DNA of 64,000 nt from assembly GCF_030123505.1 (NCBI RefSeq), contig NZ_CP126115.1, positions 5,966,001-6,030,000 of the forward strand, written 5' to 3'. The notes beneath the pieces are model-generated. The model searched no databases, was not told where the DNA came from, and saw only the letters and a program-made list of their open reading frames with translations. Positions 60,191 through 64,000 of this stretch are shown here, piece after piece (position 1 is the first letter of the stretch; each line of letters opens with the position of its first letter). Both the position numbers and the translations under genes were made by a program. This stretch comes from Neobacillus sp. YX16. GTDB taxonomy: Bacteria; Bacillota; Bacilli; Bacillales; Cytobacillaceae.

Positions 60191-61672
60191 CTATACCTCC
60201 ACATCATACGGTTCATAATCTTTACGCAGTGGATGGCCAACCCAATCTTCTCCTAGCATAATCCGATGTAAATTCGGATGTCCGGTAAACTTAATTCCTA
60301 GTAAATCATAAGCTTCGCATTCAGGCCAGTTGGCTCCTGCCCAAATTGGCTGCAAGGACTCGATTGTTGGTTCATCGCGGTCAATCTTCACTTTTAACGC
60401 CACGGATTGGCGATTTTTGTATGAGAATAAGTGAACATACACTTCCATATGTGTAACAAAATCTGTTCCATGCAGCTCAGATAGATAATCGAACCCTAGG
60501 AGCTCATTATATTTTAAAAATTGAGCTACCTTGAAATATGTATCTTTCTTCGCAACAAGTGTCGGAACGTCTTTAGATAATTTATTAATATAAGAATCTT
60601 CTAAAACATCTGAGCCTAAGTTTTCTTCAATAACCTTCCTGTACTTGTCTAAGAAAGGCTGATTTGGTGATGGCTGCTCGGCCGTATCGGCAGGCGATAC
60701 GTCGCCGCCTTTTGCTGCGCCTGCTGCTTTGGCCTTTGCTGCTGCCGCTGCTTTTGCTTTCGCTACTGCTGCCGCTTTCGCTTTGGCTTTTTCATCATCG
60801 CTGCCCGCCGCAGTGTCTGCGTCACCGGTACCAGCTGCCTTCGCTTTTGCCGCTGCCGCTGCCGCCGCCTTTGCTTTCGCCGCCGCCGCTGCTTTGGCCT
60901 TCGCTGCAGCTGCCGCTTTCGCCTTAGCGTCATCTCCTGCTGGTTCATCAGCTGGTGCACCTTCACCCGCAAGCTCCATTGCCTTGCGTTTGGCTGCCGC
61001 CGCTGCCTTTGCTTTTGCTACCGCTGCTGCCTTTTTCTTAGCAAGGTCATCACCATCATCGCTCGTCGTTTCAGCTGCTGGTGTTTCTTCGGCTGGTGCT
61101 GATTCTCCCGCTAACTCCATCGCTTTACGCTTGGCTGCTGCAGCCGCTTTTGCTTTCGCTACCGCCGCTGCCTTTTTCTTAGCAAGATCGTCTCCATCAT
61201 CGCTCGTTTCAGCTGTCACTGGTGCTTCTTCAGCTGGCGCAGAATCTCCTGCTAACTCCATCGCTTTACGCTTCGCTGCTGCAGCCGCTTTTGCTTTCGC
61301 TACCGCCGCTGCCTTTTTCTTAGCAAGATCGTCTCCATCATCGCTCGTTTCAGCTGAAGCTGGTGTCGTTTCAACCGGAGCAGGAGCTTCTTCCTCTACA
61401 ATACCTTCGCGCTTCTTCTTTGCTAGTGCAGCCGCTTTAGCCTTCGCTGCTGCCGCTGCCTTTTTCTTCGCTAGGTCCGCACCATCCTCAGCAGGCGTTC
61501 CCGCTGTTTGCGCTGGCTGCGTGTCCTGACTAAGCGCTTGTTCAGAAGGTTTGTCCTCCTGCTTTGGAGCACCTTCACCGGCTTCCTTCGCTTGACGCTT
61601 CGCTAACGCTGCCGCCTTCGCTTTCTCAGCCGCTTCTCTTTTTAATTGATCGAGATCCTTTTCCCCGCTCAT
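60191..61672 (-). CDS. nuoC: Complex I subunit C (30-kDa) with a ~335-residue Ala/Lys-rich extension
   Basis: The normal NuoC domain is confined to residues ~337-493 (LKYNELLGFDYLSELHG, WPECEAYDLLGIKFTGHPNLHRIM, HPLRKDYEPY). Before it lies a low-complexity region: about three near-identical 47-residue units beginning DDGDDLAKKKAAAVAKAKAA and ending MELAGESAPAEE, then poly-(AKA) repeats. It would form charged helices. Related bacilli have shorter versions; the use of the extension is unknown. The DNA here is locally GC-rich and repetitive, so length may vary among strains. Confidence 0.93.
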   Translation of the reverse strand: MSGEKDLDQLKREAAEKAKAAALAKRQAKEAGEGAPKQEDKPSEQALSQDTQPAQTAGTPAEDGADLAKKKAAAAAKAKAAALAKKKREGIVEEEAPAPVETTPASAETSDDGDDLAKKKAAAVAKAKAAAAAKRKAMELAGDSAPAEEAPVTAETSDDGDDLAKKKAAAVAKAKAAAAAKRKAMELAGESAPAEETPAAETTSDDGDDLAKKKAAAVAKAKAAAAAKRKAMELAGEGAPADEPAGDDAKAKAAAAAKAKAAAAAKAKAAAAAAAKAKAAGTGDADTAAGSDDEKAKAKAAAVAKAKAAAAAKAKAAGAAKGGDVSPADTAEQPSPNQPFLDKYRKVIEENLGSDVLEDSYINKLSKDVPTLVAKKDTYFKVAQFLKYNELLGFDYLSELHGTDFVTHMEVYVHLFSYKNRQSVALKVKIDRDEPTIESLQPIWAGANWPECEAYDLLGIKFTGHPNLHRIMLGEDWVGHPLRKDYEPYDVEV

Positions 61673-61675
61673 CGG

Positions 61676-62188
61676 TTAGATCACCTTCTTCCCAGTCTTC
61701 GCCTCATAGCGAATCTTTTCCTTTAATTTATTTATTCCATAAATTAATGCGGCCGGGTTTGGCGGACATCCAGGGATATAAACATCAACAGGGACGATTT
61801 GATCGACACCCTTTACAACGGCATAAGACTTCACATACGGTCCACCTGCAGTTGCACAAGATCCCATCGCAATAACCCATTTCGGCTCTGGCATTTGATC
61901 ATACAAACGGCGAACAATTGGCGCCATCTTCTTCGTAACCGTACCAGACACAATCATGCAATCCGATTGCCTTGGCGACGTACGGAAAATGGTCCCAAAC
62001 CGGTCAAGGTCATAGTTAGCCCCACCAGTACCCATCATTTCAATCGCACAACAAGCCAGACCAAAAGTCATCGGCCACAAAGAATTACTTCGTGCCCAAG
62101 CCTTAATTTGCTCTAGCGTCGCAAAAAACACATTTCGTTCTAACTCTTTCATTTCCTGTGGTGAAAGGTCATCTAGTTTTAAGTCCAT
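61676..62188 (-). CDS. nuoB: Complex I subunit B, [4Fe-4S] cluster N2
   Basis: The 170-residue subunit has the N2 ligands in [20 protein letters not shown] and PGCPPNP. It hands electrons to quinone. The ATG (MDLKLDDL) overlaps the end of nuoA by ten bases and follows AAGAAGGTG; a longer frame is rejected. Confidence 0.95.
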   Translation of the reverse strand: MDLKLDDLSPQEMKELERNVFFATLEQIKAWARSNSLWPMTFGLACCAIEMMGTGGANYDLDRFGTIFRTSPRQSDCMIVSGTVTKKMAPIVRRLYDQMPEPKWVIAMGSCATAGGPYVKSYAVVKGVDQIVPVDVYIPGCPPNPAALIYGINKLKEKIRYEAKTGKKVI

Positions 62189-62553
62189 CGTAGCACCTTC
62201 TTCTTCCAAGCGTAGATTAAGCCAATTAACAGCATAATTACGAAAATTAACATCTCAATTAACGCAAAAATCCCCAGCTTATCATAGGCAACCGCCCAAG
62301 GATATAAAAATACAGTCTCTACATCAAAAATAACAAACATAAGGGCAAAAATATAATAGCGGACATTGAACTGTACACGGGAATCGTGAAATGGATCAAT
62401 ACCGCTCTCATATGTGGTATACTTCTCGACACTCGGCTTATGAGGACGCAGAAGCTTACCCAAAAATAAAGCCACCAACGGCAGCAGCACCCCAAGACAG
62501 AGGAACACAAAAACTATCAGATAATTATTCTGATATAAATTCAAAAGTTCCAA
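62179..62553 (-). CDS. nuoA: Complex I subunit A
   Basis: The 124-residue, three-helix subunit has [36 protein letters not shown], the conserved loop and helix 2. The likely start is TTG (ELLNLYQNN), six bases after GGAGGGATGGAC; the ATG two codons earlier touches the binding site. The long upstream frame runs through promoter and palindromes and is not coding. First gene of an operon that lacks nuoE, nuoF and nuoG. Confidence 0.94.
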   Translation of the reverse strand: MELLNLYQNNYLIVFVFLCLGVLLPLVALFLGKLLRPHKPSVEKYTTYESGIDPFHDSRVQFNVRYYIFALMFVIFDVETVFLYPWAVAYDKLGIFALIEMLIFVIMLLIGLIYAWKKKVLRWT

Positions 62554-62608
62554 GTCCATCCCTCCAATGTTGAAAATTTTCATACAAATGAAACTTGTAA
62601 CCGATAAC

Positions 62609-62637
62609 ATTATAGCATTGTTACAAACCTGTGTCGA
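62609..62637 (-). promoter_or_regulatory. σA-type promoter of the nuo operon
   Basis: TCGACA-N17-TATAAT on the minus strand, about 50 bases before nuoA. Confidence 0.65.
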
Positions 62638-62652
62638 CAACACCACCCCATT

Positions 62653-62803
62653 AAAATTGGAAATTCTATCGCCGCAAAACTGCCCAATCCAAGCGATTGT
62701 GAGCTCGCTCGCAAAATCGCCTTGGATTGGGCAGTTTTGCAAAGCTTCAGCGATAGCTGAAGCGCAATGTGCGTTAGCACATGGCGAAAGAATTTCCAAT
62801 TTT
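62653..62803. repeat. Long nested palindrome upstream of the nuo promoter
   Basis: Outer arms AAAATTGGAAATTCT (62653-62667) and its complement (62789-62803) enclose a near-perfect 25-bp stem, 62674-62698 with 62715-62740, starting GCAAAACTGCCCAATCC. Two small hairpins, GCTTCAGC/GCTGAAGC and ATGTGC/GCACAT, follow inside. It is upstream of the promoter and so not a leader of nuoA. Confidence 0.75.
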
Positions 62804-63320
62804 GTTCGCAGCCTGGTTTTGCGACACAAGGGCCCCACCCCCCTGAGCGTTTGCGTGATCTCGCAGAAAAGGCTCCCTGAAATCACTTCAGAGATGACGC
62901 AAGAGCGAATTGTAAAACCTTGAACCTCATGCACGTGATCTGAAGCGGAGCGGAAGATGACGTGCCTAGTATTAAGCTCGCAAGAGCCACAGATTGTTCC
63001 CTATATCGACATTTAACAACAAAAATTCACTATTGTCAGTGAGAATTGTCATAAAAACTTCACCAAAAAAGTACGCATCTATACAAAAAGAAAAACAAAA
63101 CATACTAAATCCCAGCATACATGTACAATCCATCACCACCATCATATTCACAATAAACCAAATCATTCAAAACTTTCTATTAAAAAGGAATAAATATAAT
63201 CAACATCCTACTAATTTCCCATAAAAGGCATTCGTAAAACTGGCCATCGTCATTACCTACCTCCTAAACATCCTTAAATACCCCATTTTCAATTATTGTC
63301 ACTAATGTATGTACTTCCCT
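62804..63320. other. Intergenic stretch without a recognised gene
   Basis: GC-richer up to about 62990 with short dyads such as GATCACG/ACGTGATC, then AT-rich. No ORF with a binding site or family resemblance was seen. Confidence 0.5.
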
Positions 63321-64000
63321 CAACCTCTTACCTGCCATTTCTTTCACCCTATCTGCCTATTTACTCTCTTACCTGCTTTTTTCCGCAGCTACCTGCCAAA
63401 ACCCTTTGTTTACCTGCCTAACTAATTCTACAACCCTACCAACCTCTAAAAAAGCCAGTCGCAAGACTGGCCATCGTATTTTCCTCCCTCTTAAATACTC
63501 TTCAAATCACCCTTTTTCAATTAAAACTGCACATAACATATTCCCCACCACCTCTTACCTGCCATTCCCCCTCCCCTACCTGCATAATTTACTCCCTTAC
63601 CTGCCTTTTTCCGCAGCTACCAGCCAAAACCCTTTGTTTACCTGCCTAACCAATTCTACAACCCTACCAACCTCCGAAAAAGCCAGTCGCAAGACTGGCC
63701 ATCGTATTTTCCTCCCTCTTAAATACTCTTCAAATCACCCTTTTTCAATTAAAACTGCACATAACATTTTCCCCACCACCTCTTACCTGCCATTCCCCCT
63801 CCCCTACCTGCATAATTTACTCCCTTACCTGCCTTTTTCCGCAGCTACCAGCCAAAACCCTTTGTTTACCTGCCTAACCAATTCTACACCCCCACTAAAC
63901 ACCAAAAAGGCCAGTCGCAAGACTGGCCATCATCATTTCTTCCCCCATAAATACCCTTCAAATCACCCTTTTTCAATTAAAACCGCACATAATATATTCC
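63321..64000 (-). repeat. Three tandem ~228-bp units with phased ACCTGC words and terminator-like hairpins
   Basis: First words lie at 63330, 63557 and 63785, so units are 227-228 bp. In the first unit words start at 63330, 63351, 63371, 63391 and 63412. Each unit is followed by AAAAAGCCAGTCGCAAGACTGGC, shown here in words only as a GCCAGTC/GACTGGC stem with a four-base loop and T run on the minus strand. The last two units are nearly identical. The block continues to the window edge. Confidence 0.85.

Noticed and set aside
60729..61529. 266-aa Ala-rich ORF opposite nuoC
   Set aside because: A by-product of the Ala/Lys repeat codons of nuoC on the other strand.
62560..62934. 125-residue upstream extension of nuoA
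   Set aside because: It contains the TCGACA/TATAAT promoter and the long palindrome; NuoA has normal length from the TTG start.

Overview
The window comes from a spore-forming, low-GC Gram-positive bacterium of the Bacillaceae (Neobacillus/Bacillus-like). It carries the sporulation genes spoIID, spoIIQ and spoIIID, the rod-shape gene mbl, the σB partner-switching module, and AGGAGG-type ribosome binding sites throughout. Gene order resembles the B. subtilis ywm-ywp-ywq chromosomal segment and the B. cereus arrangement in which a short nuo operon lies next to ywzB-ywmB-murA-spoIID. No phage, plasmid, CRISPR, rRNA or tRNA genes were seen.

Layout. (1) 0-5.5 kb: the end of a LysE-type exporter, then a TetR/YhgE pair with four matching operator palindromes, and small unrecognised genes. 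(2) 5.8-10.8 kb: a SWIM zinc-finger protein and a SNF2 helicase (ywqB, ywqA). (3) 10.9-19.5 kb: cell-envelope and competence-type genes (3D-domain coiled-coil protein, ssbB, ywpF, fabZ, mbl, spoIIID) plus a decayed Rpn-type gene. (4) 19.6-30.8 kb: an alkyltransferase-like protein, membrane proteins of an unnamed family, a class B PBP, spoIIQ, a VanZ-like protein, a NERD protein, spoIID, murA, ywmB and ywzB. (5) 30.9-51.4 kb: a general-stress island. It holds rsbV-rsbW-sigB, a REC-PP2C phosphatase (RsbY type), a hybrid sensor kinase (RsbK type), a CheR-type methyltransferase (RsbM type), Dps, cardiolipin synthase, CorA, AI-2E family, CNNM/CorC and MscS-like membrane proteins, CsbD, YflT-type proteins and many very small proteins. 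Fourteen sites fit the σB promoter pattern GTTTNN-N13-15-GGGWAN, so the island looks like a regulator packed together with its own regulon. (6) 51.4-62.6 kb: an 11-subunit complex I operon, nuoABCDHIJKLMN, without nuoEFG and with a very long Ala/Lys-rich NuoC extension. (7) 62.6-64 kb: promoter, palindromes and tandem repeats.

The most unusual content is non-coding. Directly downstream of several intrinsic terminators lie arrays of a short word repeated every 20-21 bp, about two helical turns. One family (ACCTGC on the + strand, GCAGGTAA in gene sense) occurs in eleven copies at four places, usually as ~248-bp or ~228-bp tandem units that also contain a terminator hairpin. A second array (GGCACGTAAA, exactly 20 bp) and a third (TTTTGGAC, exactly 21 bp) have the same geometry with different words. 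A 52-bp tandem array of inverted GAAGGACA words lies between the RsbK-type gene and dps, and two other dispersed palindromic repeat families sit inside the nuo operon, one of them also inside the helicase coding region.
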